In this document: in pieces, positions 6,909 to 14,797 of the stretch
How the letters are laid out: every line of letters starts with the position of its first letter
How positions within the stretch are numbered: position 1 is the stretch's first letter
Source: Bacteroidota bacterium
GTDB taxonomy: Bacteria > Bacteroidota > Bacteroidia > Cytophagales > Cyclobacteriaceae
Direction: 5' to 3'
NCBI GenBank assembly: GCA_018266055.1
Contig: JAFDYT010000021.1
Coordinates: 1-64,000, forward strand
Length of the DNA stretch: 64,000 bases
The notes under the pieces: generated by a model
The model's database searches: none
Told to the model about the DNA's origin: nothing
The model's input: the letters and a program-made list of their open reading frames with translations, nothing else
Translations under genes and position numbers: made by a program

Positions 6909-7787
6909 TTAAAATTCTAGCTCTTTATTGATCTCCTTTACTACAGCGTCAATTTCATGGGTTTGTTCTTCAATTTTTTGGAAGAGAAACGGGTAGTCAA
7001 GATCAGTTTCCATTTTTGATAACTGGATTAACCCCAGCAGTCGGGCGACTGGCCCTCGCACGTGGTGTGCGTTGGCGTAGGCATAGCGAATCAGTTGTTC
7101 ATTTTGCTTTTGCACCTCGCGCGTTCGCTCTTCTACTTTACTTTCCAGAGTAAGATTGAGCTGATAGAGGTTCTCCTGGCTCAACAAGAGCTCTTCATTT
7201 TGGGTCTCTATTTCGTTTGTCTTTTCGACCAGTTCGAGGTGTTGTTCAGCCAGTATTTTGAAGGCTTCGTCGTAGCGTTTTTTTAATAACATCGAGGAGA
7301 ACCCGATCACCAGATACAGTATGAGGTATGTGACGCCAGCTACAATGATGTCGTTCGCATTAGGTTTACCGTAGCGCGTGGGATGCATGGCCAGCCAGGC
7401 AAACACACTGATCATTCCAATTAATGTAATCCCGTGGAGCAGAAACGGAATTTTACCTTTGAGCAAGACCGAAAACCCGAAACCGATCACCATCACTACT
7501 GCCATTGAGGATGTAGTGATCGAGTCAGTGGCAATACTTTGGTAAAACATAGCCGCCATCGTGAGAAAGCCAATTACTAAAACAGAGGCAAGGAAATACC
7601 CCTTTTTATACAACAAGGCAGAAATTAGAATGGCAAAAAGGATGGCAAAGTCGATAATGGCCGAACGCGTAGCAGCGAATCCGGTGAAATAAAAATCTAC
7701 CGACATTACAATCAACACGCTGCCCAAACAGATTTTTAACAGCGACTCAAAAAAGAATTCCTCAATCGGTTTATCGTTCATGTTCAT
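6909..7787 (-). CDS. Membrane protein with a kinase-type dimerization/phosphoacceptor helix but no ATPase domain
   Basis: The first 170 residues contain about six membrane helices. A coiled coil (about 175-235, rich in E, Q, L) leads into a histidine-kinase H-box, ANAHHVRGPVARLLGLIQL, around residues 238-256, with His241 in the phosphoacceptor position. The protein ends at residue 292, soon after the second DHp helix, with no HATPase (N/G-box) domain, and no such domain is encoded next to it. It may be a phosphotransfer or dominant-negative partner of another kinase. Similar membrane-plus-H-box architectures occur in Bacteroidota, so this is not necessarily a truncation. The start is the ATG at 7787 or two codons later. 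Confidence 0.75.
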   Translation of the reverse strand: MNMNDKPIEEFFFESLLKICLGSVLIVMSVDFYFTGFAATRSAIIDFAILFAILISALLYKKGYFLASVLVIGFLTMAAMFYQSIATDSITTSSMAVVMVIGFGFSVLLKGKIPFLLHGITLIGMISVFAWLAMHPTRYGKPNANDIIVAGVTYLILYLVIGFSSMLLKKRYDEAFKILAEQHLELVEKTNEIETQNEELLLSQENLYQLNLTLESKVEERTREVQKQNEQLIRYAYANAHHVRGPVARLLGLIQLSKMETDLDYPFLFQKIEEQTHEIDAVVKEINKELEF

Positions 7788-7886
7788 AAGGCCTTCCTTT
7801 TTTAGGGCGGAGACGTTTAGGTTACTAAATTATTAAAACTACCTGTAAACGGGAATCAAAACTAATGCAGACGCAACCTTTCTCCT

Positions 7887-7894
7887 TACATTTG
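7887..7894 (+). promoter_or_regulatory. -7 element for the glycoside-hydrolase-like lipoprotein gene
   Basis: TACATTTG is a perfect TAnnTTTG box 22 bases upstream of the ATG at 7917. No convincing -33 element is seen. Confidence 0.45.
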
Positions 7895-7916
7895 AGTCGT
7901 AGGTAAAAAATATTCT

Positions 7917-8981
7917 ATGCGAAGTGCCCTTATTTCCGTGTCTTTTATCTTTTTATTGGCCTCTTGTTCTAAAAACGAAGCAACCCCTCCCAAAAATAAA
8001 GGAGCTCGCCAGGTAGCCGTACACATTACTCAGGCGGAGGGGAATAGTTATGATACAGAATTCAATCGTGTGAAATCCCTCGGTATTGATGTAGTTCCTT
8101 TTACTATCCCTTGGACAATGCTTGAAACCGGAAGTGGATTTGATTTCTCCATCCTAGATATCATTAATTATTATTACCCCGCTCATTCCACTAAAGTGTC
8201 CATCAACCTCACACCAATTTATGCGGTGAGCCGTGCGCTGCCATCCGATCTGCAAGCAAAGGCTTTCAACGACCCACTGGTGATAGCGCGTTTTAAAACT
8301 CTTATCGACAGTGTACACAAACGGCTGGCACAAGCGAGTATCAATAACTTTGTGTTAGGCCTTGAGGTAGATAATTATTTGAATAATCACCAGGCCGAGT
8401 GGTCCGCCTATAAGGCGTTTTACGATAGTGCAGGAGCGTACATAAAAAAACGTTGGGGAGCAGCAATGCCGGTTGGTGTTGAGACTACGTGGAGTTCGGC
8501 GGCGTATAACTCAAAAGAAAATATCATTAGCCTAAATCAGCATAGCGACATGATGGTGTTGAGTTATTATCCCAACCAAAGTGACTTTACGGTGAAGCCA
8601 CCCACTGCGGTTCATGCTGACGTGGAAGCGATCATCGCACTTTATCCTTCCATGCCTGTATTTATCATCGAAACGGGTTATCAAACCAGCGCGAGCTGCA
8701 ACAGCTCTGATGAAATGCAAAAGCAATTCATTATTGAGATGTTCAAGCTGTGGGATTTACATTCCGACAAAATAAATTTTATAGGATTTCTATGGCTTAC
8801 CGATCTGTCTGATCAGGTGGTTGCTCAATATGTCACGGATTACAATGCGTCGGGCTTTCCTTCGCTCAATGCGTTTAAGGGATACTTACAAACCACCGGC
8901 TTGCGAACATACGCCGGAGGCGGGACTGACAAACCAGCCTTTACACAACTTAAATCGGAATTGGCTTCCCGCGGATGGTAG
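7917..8981 (+). CDS. Lipoprotein with a glycoside-hydrolase-like TIM barrel
   Basis: The N-terminus is a lipoprotein signal with lipobox LLASC (Cys17), so the protein should be anchored in the outer or inner membrane envelope. The rest (about residues 30-350) follows the pattern of clan-A type (alpha/beta)8 hydrolases: N-terminal strand GIDVVPFTIPWTMLE, a strand-4-like LGLEVDNYL with Glu150 as possible acid/base, and a strand-7-like FIIETGY with Glu252 as possible nucleophile, then GFLWLTDLSD near the strand-8 position. I cannot assign a GH family or a substrate. It is monocistronic and ends two bases before the convergent ArfB gene. Confidence 0.7.
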   Translation: MRSALISVSFIFLLASCSKNEATPPKNKGARQVAVHITQAEGNSYDTEFNRVKSLGIDVVPFTIPWTMLETGSGFDFSILDIINYYYPAHSTKVSINLTPIYAVSRALPSDLQAKAFNDPLVIARFKTLIDSVHKRLAQASINNFVLGLEVDNYLNNHQAEWSAYKAFYDSAGAYIKKRWGAAMPVGVETTWSSAAYNSKENIISLNQHSDMMVLSYYPNQSDFTVKPPTAVHADVEAIIALYPSMPVFIIETGYQTSASCNSSDEMQKQFIIEMFKLWDLHSDKINFIGFLWLTDLSDQVVAQYVTDYNASGFPSLNAFKGYLQTTGLRTYAGGGTDKPAFTQLKSELASRGW

Positions 8982-8982
8982 C

Positions 8983-9399
8983 TTAATAACGGGTTTGCCG
9001 ATTCTTCTTTTTATCCGAATGCTTTTTCTTTTTGTCGAGTCGCGACTGCACGGCACCCTTCGACGGCCTAGTAGGCTTACGTTTTTTCTTTTTGGCCTGA
9101 GCGCTCTGCAGTAAATTTTCCAGTTTGACGATGACTTCTTCTTTGTTCTGAAGTTGTGATCGTTTGTCTTGCGCTGACAACAGGATTTCTCCATCGCTAG
9201 TCAGCCGCGAAGAAAGCTTTTGCAGGAGCAATTCCTTTTCCTCAGGCGTGAGTACCGCAGATTGCTTTACATTCCAGCGCAGCGTTACTTTCGAGTTTAC
9301 TTTGTTAACATTCTGGCCACCCGGCCCACTGCTGCGTGACGTAGTGAATTCAAGTTCACTTGAAATAAGGTCAAGGGTGATGGCTCGGAATGATGTCAT
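8983..9399 (-). CDS. arfB: Ribosome-rescue peptidyl-tRNA hydrolase ArfB (YaeJ)
   Basis: Release-factor-like protein that rescues stalled ribosomes without a stop codon by hydrolysing peptidyl-tRNA. It has the single RF domain-3 core with the catalytic GGQ at residues 27-29 in the context SRSSGPGGQNVNKVNSKVTLRW-type, and it ends in the long basic tail (KKKKRKPTRPSKGAVQSRLDKKKKHSDKKK) that in ArfB threads into the empty mRNA channel. At 138 residues it is the usual ArfB length and lacks the codon-recognition domains of RF1/RF2. It is convergent with the glycoside-hydrolase-like gene, with no spacer. Confidence 0.95.
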   Translation of the reverse strand: MTSFRAITLDLISSELEFTTSRSSGPGGQNVNKVNSKVTLRWNVKQSAVLTPEEKELLLQKLSSRLTSDGEILLSAQDKRSQLQNKEEVIVKLENLLQSAQAKKKKRKPTRPSKGAVQSRLDKKKKHSDKKKNRQTRY

Positions 9400-9503
9400 A
9401 ATAATTCAAAGTAAATGCAGAATCGGCGCAAATAAAAACCTCAGTAACGTATTTGTGCTTCATTACAAAAAATCCGGTTGTTATATTGCTGCAAATCTTT
9501 GTC

Positions 9504-10811
9504 ATGATCGTGAATAAAAAATCAGCTTTCCTTCTCGGCCTACTGGTGTGTATTTGTTTTCACCTTGCCTCAGCGCAGCATGTGGCCAAGTCCTCCAAAC
9601 CCGATCCATATACTGCCGACATTCAGTCACTGCTGAAAAACAAACTTGTTATCGATGCTTATAAAATCATTGATGCCATGGAATCGTCTACGGTTGCCGA
9701 ATTGATTGAGCTGACCGAAATACCCGCGCCGCCTTTTAAAGAAAGCGTTCGAGCTCAAAAAGTAAAACAGCTCTTTGAAGCCGCAGGCGCCGACAAAGTT
9801 TGGACTGACTCTGTGGGGAATGTTTTCGCGTTGCGCAAAGGAAGTAATGCTAGTCAGACGATTGTGCTAGACGCGCATCTCGATACTGTCTTTCCGGAAG
9901 GCACCGATGTAAAGGTGAAGCACCACGGCGACACGTTGTATGCGCCAGGCATTTCTGACGATACGCGAGGTCTGACTGCAATGTTGGCTGTATTGCGAAC
10001 GCTTGAAAAAGCTAAGATTGAAACTGCTTGCGATTTACTTTTCATGGCAAGTGTGGGAGAGGAAGGCCTTGGCGGCTTGCGAGGCGTGAAATATTTTCTG
10101 GCGCACAATACACCTAAAATAAAATCCTGGATTTCTATCGACGGAACGTCTATCGCTGATATTGCAATCGGTGCGTTAGGCTCAGTCCGCTACAAAGCAC
10201 TGATCAAAGGACCGGGCGGCCATTCGTGGGGAGCGTTTGGCTTGGGAAATCCTCATCATGCGATGGCCAAGGCCATCAATTATTTTAGCGACGAGGCGCA
10301 GCGCTATACTACTGCCGTGGGCAAAACCAGTTTTAATGTAGGAAGAGTAGGCGGCGGCACGTCCGTCAACGCTATACCATTTGAGTCGTGGGCAGAAGTA
10401 GACATGCGTTCGGAAAGCCCCGAGCACCTGAAAAAAATTGATTCGATTTTTAAAGCGACAATGAAAAAGGGATTGGCAGAGTACAACAAGAATATTCAGA
10501 AAGGACAACCGCTCACCATGACACTCGCGTCAATTGGTTATCGCCCATCAGGAGCAACGTTGCCCAGCCAACCGCTTGTACAGCATGCAATCGCAGCCGC
10601 AAAACAATTTGATGTAACTCCCGAATTGATTACTGAATCAACCAATGCCAACATCGCTATTGCCAAAGGAATTCCTGCGGTGACTATTGGTGCGGGTGGC
10701 AAAAGCGATCACGCTCATGCACTCAACGAATGGTGGCTGAACGATCACGGAGCACAAGGAATTAAGCTGGCACTGCTGCTCACCTTGGCCGAAACCGGAT
10801 TGGCGAAGTAG
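9504..10811 (+). CDS. Secreted M20 family metallopeptidase
   Basis: Dizinc exopeptidase of the M20 family (PepT/CPG2 group), probably acting on peptides in the periplasm. The frame is open from 9453, but the ATG at 9504 (MIVNKKSAFLLGLL) gives a clean signal peptide ending at SAQ, so I take it as the start (435 aa). Metal and catalytic residues are visible: DAHLDTVF, GISDDTRG, SVGEEGLGG (the EE pair), and the C-terminal KSDHAHALNEWW. The dimerization (lid) domain is the GPGGHSWG...VGRVGGGTSVNAIP region. The length is normal. It is convergent with the ion-channel gene and separated from it by three bases. Confidence 0.9.
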   Translation: MIVNKKSAFLLGLLVCICFHLASAQHVAKSSKPDPYTADIQSLLKNKLVIDAYKIIDAMESSTVAELIELTEIPAPPFKESVRAQKVKQLFEAAGADKVWTDSVGNVFALRKGSNASQTIVLDAHLDTVFPEGTDVKVKHHGDTLYAPGISDDTRGLTAMLAVLRTLEKAKIETACDLLFMASVGEEGLGGLRGVKYFLAHNTPKIKSWISIDGTSIADIAIGALGSVRYKALIKGPGGHSWGAFGLGNPHHAMAKAINYFSDEAQRYTTAVGKTSFNVGRVGGGTSVNAIPFESWAEVDMRSESPEHLKKIDSIFKATMKKGLAEYNKNIQKGQPLTMTLASIGYRPSGATLPSQPLVQHAIAAAKQFDVTPELITESTNANIAIAKGIPAVTIGAGGKSDHAHALNEWWLNDHGAQGIKLALLLTLAETGLAK

Positions 10812-10814
10812 AAT

Positions 10815-11738
10815 TTAGACGCTGATTTTTTTTCGAAGCTCTGTGACTTCCGCTTTCAGGCTTCTGATCTCGCCGAGCAACTCCTGAATACTTCCATTTT
10901 GAAATTCTGATTCTGCTTCAGAAATTTTTTCTTTCATGTCTTTTTCTAATCGCTCTTGCACGTGCGATGTCATCACCGCTACAAATACGTTGAAGGCAAC
11001 GATGGCCGTGAGAATAACAAAGCTGATAAAATAGAGTTCGATCACCAGTGGATGAAAACCGTGCACGTTGGCGGTCAGGTCTTTCATCACATCTGACCAA
11101 TTGTCGAGCGTCATTACCTGAAACAGCGTGATGAAAGAATCGTGAATGCTGCTGAAGTTACTGCTCGCAAAAACTCTTTTTTCGAACATGAACATTCCAA
11201 TGATGGAATAGATGTAGGTAAGAATCATCAATAGCACCGCAAATGAAAACACGGTAGGGATAATACTTACGATTCGCTTCTCCACTTCTTTGAGATGCTC
11301 GCTGATCTCAAGAAGACGAACGATACGAAAGATGCGGAAGAGCCTGCCCACCTGGAAGAAACCAGGGAAGACAAAAACGTTGGCAAATAAGCCAATCACT
11401 GACATCACGATCAGAATGAAGTCAAAATAATTCCAGAAGCCGTGTTCGGTAATTTCGAACTCCGTCTTCTTTCTTCCCTCCACCAGTATTTTTCTGGTCT
11501 TGAAAAGATTAAAGAAATCGATGGGATGATCCTCGGCAAAGATTCGAAGAAGAATTTCCAGGGTGAAGAATGCCAGAAAAAGATACTCCAGCGTATTGAT
11601 GGCTTTGAGCCAGCTGTCATTAAGATGAAAGGTTTCAATGCCGACCACGATGGCAAAACCGATAATGGCGTAATTGACGGCGTGGCAGAATTCCTTGCTG
11701 TGAACAATACTTTTCAGGCGTTGGTGGGCGACTGTCAT
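10815..11738 (-). CDS. Voltage-gated cation channel of the bacterial NaV (NaChBac) family
   Basis: Single-domain six-helix ion channel that should assemble as a homotetramer in the inner membrane. S1-S3 cover about residues 18-120, and the voltage sensor S4 is residues 130-144 with arginines at every third position (R132, R135, R138, R141). S5 and S6 flank the pore helix. The selectivity filter is TLDNWSD (210-216), more acidic than the TLESWS/TLESWA of characterised sodium channels. The C-terminus from about 260 is a long coiled coil (heptads up to LKAEVTELRKKI), as in NaChBac relatives. A charged insert (KTRKILVEGRKKTEFEITEHG) lies between S2 and S3. Whether it conducts Na+ or Ca2+ cannot be told from family membership. 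Confidence 0.92.
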   Translation of the reverse strand: MTVAHQRLKSIVHSKEFCHAVNYAIIGFAIVVGIETFHLNDSWLKAINTLEYLFLAFFTLEILLRIFAEDHPIDFFNLFKTRKILVEGRKKTEFEITEHGFWNYFDFILIVMSVIGLFANVFVFPGFFQVGRLFRIFRIVRLLEISEHLKEVEKRIVSIIPTVFSFAVLLMILTYIYSIIGMFMFEKRVFASSNFSSIHDSFITLFQVMTLDNWSDVMKDLTANVHGFHPLVIELYFISFVILTAIVAFNVFVAVMTSHVQERLEKDMKEKISEAESEFQNGSIQELLGEIRSLKAEVTELRKKISV

Positions 11739-11820
11739 AAGCGATGAGTTTTAGGATGATGAATTTAGAAATAAATTTTATTGGCCGCCCCCCAGTTCAC
11801 CAAATTCAAACATAACAATG

Positions 11821-12843
11821 TCAGCGCACCAGAATAAAATAGTCGTGAATAGCGCGAGTCACTTCGGCAATGGCGCGTTCACGCTCCGGAATTTCTTTTG
11901 ACGACGATTTGACAAACACAGCGATGGCAACATGCCCGGCGTCTCCGGGAAGTGTCATGATCCCTACGTCGTTAGTGGTCATGCCGATGGTTCCGGTCTT
12001 GTGAATGACTTCGGTGTTGGGAGGAAGAGAACCTTTCAATCGTGTCAGCCCGGTTTCGCAGCGCCGCATAATATCCAACAGCAACTGCTGACTTTCTGTT
12101 TTCAACAGGGGTTTGGTGTAGATTCTCAAAAGTAAATCGATCATGGCCTGTGGCGTAGAGCAATCGCGCGGATCTTCATCAAAAAGTTTGGCGCTGATTT
12201 TTTCCTGTTCGGGTGTGAGTTTTTTTGCTAACGAATCGAAGGCAAAACTTGGCCAGGGCTTATTCATAGGAAAATGAATTCCGAGAAAATCGGCGATCAA
12301 CCAAGCCGTTGGCCGATCAACGCTCATGCCATTGATTCCCCAGCGCTTGATGCACGCGTTCACGGCTGCCGGACCACCCGCGAGGCGCAGGCACAAGTCG
12401 GTAGCGCTGTTATCGCTGATCAACAGCATCAACTCAAGCAACGAACGCACACTTAGCGCTACACCGGGCTTTTTTACATTCGGCCAGTTAAATCGTTCAC
12501 TGAGCATGCCGCTGCCGGGGTGAAGGTCTTCCAGAGAAAGTTCGATCATCTGATCCAGCGACAATTTTCCGCTATCTACTTTGGTGAGTACTTCCACCGC
12601 GATTGGAATTTTGTATGAGCTCGCCATGGGAAATTTTTCTTCCGGCCATTGCGAAAAACTTTTTCCGCTTTCGATATGTAGCGCTGCAACGCCAAGCTTA
12701 CCACCGCTTAACACAGAAAGCCGCGCAATCTCCTGTTCTAAAAAGTGAATGGAAGAAGGCACCGTTGTGGTGGTTTCTTTTTTCTTTTGGGCAAACCCGA
12801 CAATAGTTGCAACAGAGAGAAGCAGGGCAATGAAAATTTTCAT
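11821..12843 (-). CDS. Class A beta-lactamase-like serine hydrolase lacking the omega-loop glutamate
   Basis: A signal peptide (MKIFIALLLSVATIVGFA) precedes a class A beta-lactamase/transpeptidase fold. Three motifs are present: S75-x-x-K78 (SSYK), S143-D-N145 and K282-T-G284. In the omega loop, where beta-lactamases have R164-W-E166, this protein reads DRPTAWLIAD, so the general base Glu166 aligns with Thr179; a long insert (about 185-225) follows. It may hydrolyse penicillins poorly, or be a DD-peptidase-like or other serine hydrolase. It lies 23 bases downstream of the 3-hydroxyacyl-CoA dehydrogenase gene on the same strand, so it could be the last gene of that operon. Confidence 0.82.
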   Translation of the reverse strand: MKIFIALLLSVATIVGFAQKKKETTTTVPSSIHFLEQEIARLSVLSGGKLGVAALHIESGKSFSQWPEEKFPMASSYKIPIAVEVLTKVDSGKLSLDQMIELSLEDLHPGSGMLSERFNWPNVKKPGVALSVRSLLELMLLISDNSATDLCLRLAGGPAAVNACIKRWGINGMSVDRPTAWLIADFLGIHFPMNKPWPSFAFDSLAKKLTPEQEKISAKLFDEDPRDCSTPQAMIDLLLRIYTKPLLKTESQQLLLDIMRRCETGLTRLKGSLPPNTEVIHKTGTIGMTTNDVGIMTLPGDAGHVAIAVFVKSSSKEIPERERAIAEVTRAIHDYFILVR

Positions 12844-12866
12844 AACACAAAAATTTTAAAGAGTGG

Positions 12867-13748
12867 TTATTTCATAAAATGAGATTGACGGTATTCGGGA
12901 TTGGGATATTTATAAAACCCTTCGCCTGTTTTTTCACCCAGCTTTCCCTGATCAATATAAGTTTTAAGAAGGGCAGAAAAAGCAACAGAAGCTTTGTCGG
13001 CGCGACCGTGCACTACATGCCATGCTGTGTCAAGTCCGATGTTGTCAAGAATGCCGAACGGACCTAGAGGTGTGTTGAAGTTCACCATCCACGATTTGTC
13101 GATAGCTTCAATGTCGGCAATGTTTTTTGTCTTCAATTGTCCGGCAGCGCCGATCAGCGCCATCAGCATGAAGTTAAAAACATAGCCCGGCGACTCCTGC
13201 TTAATGATCACCGGCACCTGATTGAGTTTTCTGCCAAGGTCTTCCAGCAAGGGAATCAGCGTTGGGTCGGTTCCTGCATGTGGCATGATGTCAACCACGC
13301 GCGCAGTGAAGACGTCGTGAAAATGAAAGGCGCAAAATTTTTCCGGCCGTCCTGAAATTTCTGCCAATTGTGAAGGAAGCAAATACGAAGTGTTAGTAGT
13401 GAAAATGGTTTTATCCGGCGACACTTTGCCAAACTGCTCCCACACTTTTTGTTTGATGGTAAGTTCTTCGGTCACGCTTTCGCTGATCAGGTCTGCATCT
13501 TGCACGGCTTCAGCTGCATCGGAGGTAAATGATATTCGCGACAAGATGCTGTCGTGGTCTTCCGATTTCACCAGGTTGTGCTTGGTGAGATGCTTCAAAA
13601 CTTTTTGAAACACATCGGCAGCACGGATAAAAGCTGCATCGTTGAGATCATAAAAAATTACTTCGTATCCGGAGATGGCCGCCTGCAGGCCAATGCGACT
13701 GCCCAGATTTCCCGACCCAAGGATGGTGATGTTTTTAATTTTTGTCAT
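12867..13748 (-). CDS. 3-hydroxyacyl-CoA dehydrogenase
   Basis: NAD-dependent oxidation of 3-hydroxyacyl-CoA to 3-ketoacyl-CoA in the cytoplasm. The frame is open to 13790, but the ATG at 13746-13748 (MTKIKNITILGSGNLGSRIG) is the better start: it places the Rossmann GxGxxG motif correctly and forms an ATGA overlap with the upstream kinase gene. The motifs TNTSYLLPSQLAEISGRPEKFCAFHFHD (catalytic His) and PGYVFNFMLMALI match the family, and the 293-residue length fits the stand-alone type. It is the fourth gene of the acyl-CoA operon. Confidence 0.92.
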   Translation of the reverse strand: MTKIKNITILGSGNLGSRIGLQAAISGYEVIFYDLNDAAFIRAADVFQKVLKHLTKHNLVKSEDHDSILSRISFTSDAAEAVQDADLISESVTEELTIKQKVWEQFGKVSPDKTIFTTNTSYLLPSQLAEISGRPEKFCAFHFHDVFTARVVDIMPHAGTDPTLIPLLEDLGRKLNQVPVIIKQESPGYVFNFMLMALIGAAGQLKTKNIADIEAIDKSWMVNFNTPLGPFGILDNIGLDTAWHVVHGRADKASVAFSALLKTYIDQGKLGEKTGEGFYKYPNPEYRQSHFMK

Positions 13749-14797
13749 AGATGATTTTGTTCGATGGCGCGGCGCGCGTTGTCGCCACATGCTTTGATCA
13801 CGTGAATCAGCGACGCAAACCGCGGGTCTTGTGTCACTCCTTTCTTATATCGAAAATAAATCTGCTGACAGATCACCGCTACTTTAAAGCAACCGAAGAC
13901 GTAATAGAAAATAATGTTGTCGGCTGCGTTGCCGGATTTTTCTTCATAATAATTCAGCACACTTTGACGCGTGAGGTTGCCAGGCATCCACGTGAGGTTA
14001 AATGGTTTCAGCGCGTCAGCGTCGGTGGCTTCGGCCCAATAGGCGAGCGTGGTGCCGAGGTCCATCAGCGGATCGCCAACAGTAGCCATCTCCCAATCAA
14101 GCACTGCAATCACTTTCGTGAGATCGCTTGGATCAAGCACCAGGTTATCGTACTTAAAGTCATTGTGAATAAACGCTACGCGCGATGAGGCCGGCAAATT
14201 ATTTTTCATCCAAACGGCAGCCTCATCGAGTGATTTGATTTCGTCGGTGATGCTATTTTCATAACGTTTGATCCAGCCTTCCACTTGACGCTGCACGTAG
14301 CCTTCGGGTTTGCCAAGCTGATCGAGGCCTGAAGCTCTCAAATCCAACTGATGAAGATGCACCAGTTGATCAATCGCTGATTTTGACAGTGCGTGAAATG
14401 CGGAGGCGTCGATGATTATGTCCTTAGGGATTCGGTTACGAAGGATAACCCCTTTCACGCGGCGCATCAGATAAAACTTTGAGCCGATGATGGACTCATC
14501 TTCACAAAGTAAAACCGGCTCCGGACTTTTTTCATAACCGCCTTTGCGCAGCGCGGTGAGCACCTGAAACTCTCGGGCCATGTCGTGCGCTGATTTGATG
14601 TTGGCACCAATTGGCGGTTTGCGCAAAACAAACTCGTCGGCACCGCAGCGTATGAGATATGTAAGGTTGGAGTAGCCGCTCGGAAATTGTTCGATGGAGA
14701 AATCGCCGACAATTCCTAATTGCGATTGCAAGTAAATTGCCAGCGCTTCCTTGCTTAGCTCTTCGCCGGTTCGTGTGGATGTGGGCTGATCGATCAT
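13745..14797 (-). CDS. APH-fold phosphotransferase of the ACAD10/11-LvaA type
   Basis: Kinase with the aminoglycoside-phosphotransferase fold. Visible motifs are an N-lobe with GYSNLTYLIRCG and the LRKPP strand, the catalytic loop FIHNDFKYDNLVLD (Brenner HxDxxxxN), and the metal-binding LDWEMATVGDPLMDLG. This sequence style is that of the kinase domain fused to acyl-CoA dehydrogenase in mammalian ACAD10/11 and of LvaA in the Pseudomonas levulinate pathway, which phosphorylates 4-hydroxyacyl-CoA. Here kinase and dehydrogenase are separate adjacent genes with ATGA overlaps on both sides. The substrate is inferred from that context. Confidence 0.88.
   Translation of the reverse strand: MIDQPTSTRTGEELSKEALAIYLQSQLGIVGDFSIEQFPSGYSNLTYLIRCGADEFVLRKPPIGANIKSAHDMAREFQVLTALRKGGYEKSPEPVLLCEDESIIGSKFYLMRRVKGVILRNRIPKDIIIDASAFHALSKSAIDQLVHLHQLDLRASGLDQLGKPEGYVQRQVEGWIKRYENSITDEIKSLDEAAVWMKNNLPASSRVAFIHNDFKYDNLVLDPSDLTKVIAVLDWEMATVGDPLMDLGTTLAYWAEATDADALKPFNLTWMPGNLTRQSVLNYYEEKSGNAADNIIFYYVFGCFKVAVICQQIYFRYKKGVTQDPRFASLIHVIKACGDNARRAIEQNHL

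Noticed and set aside
9453-9503. N-terminal extension of the M20 peptidase
   Set aside because: Starting at 9453 would put 17 residues before a normal signal peptide; the ATG at 9504 is the natural start.
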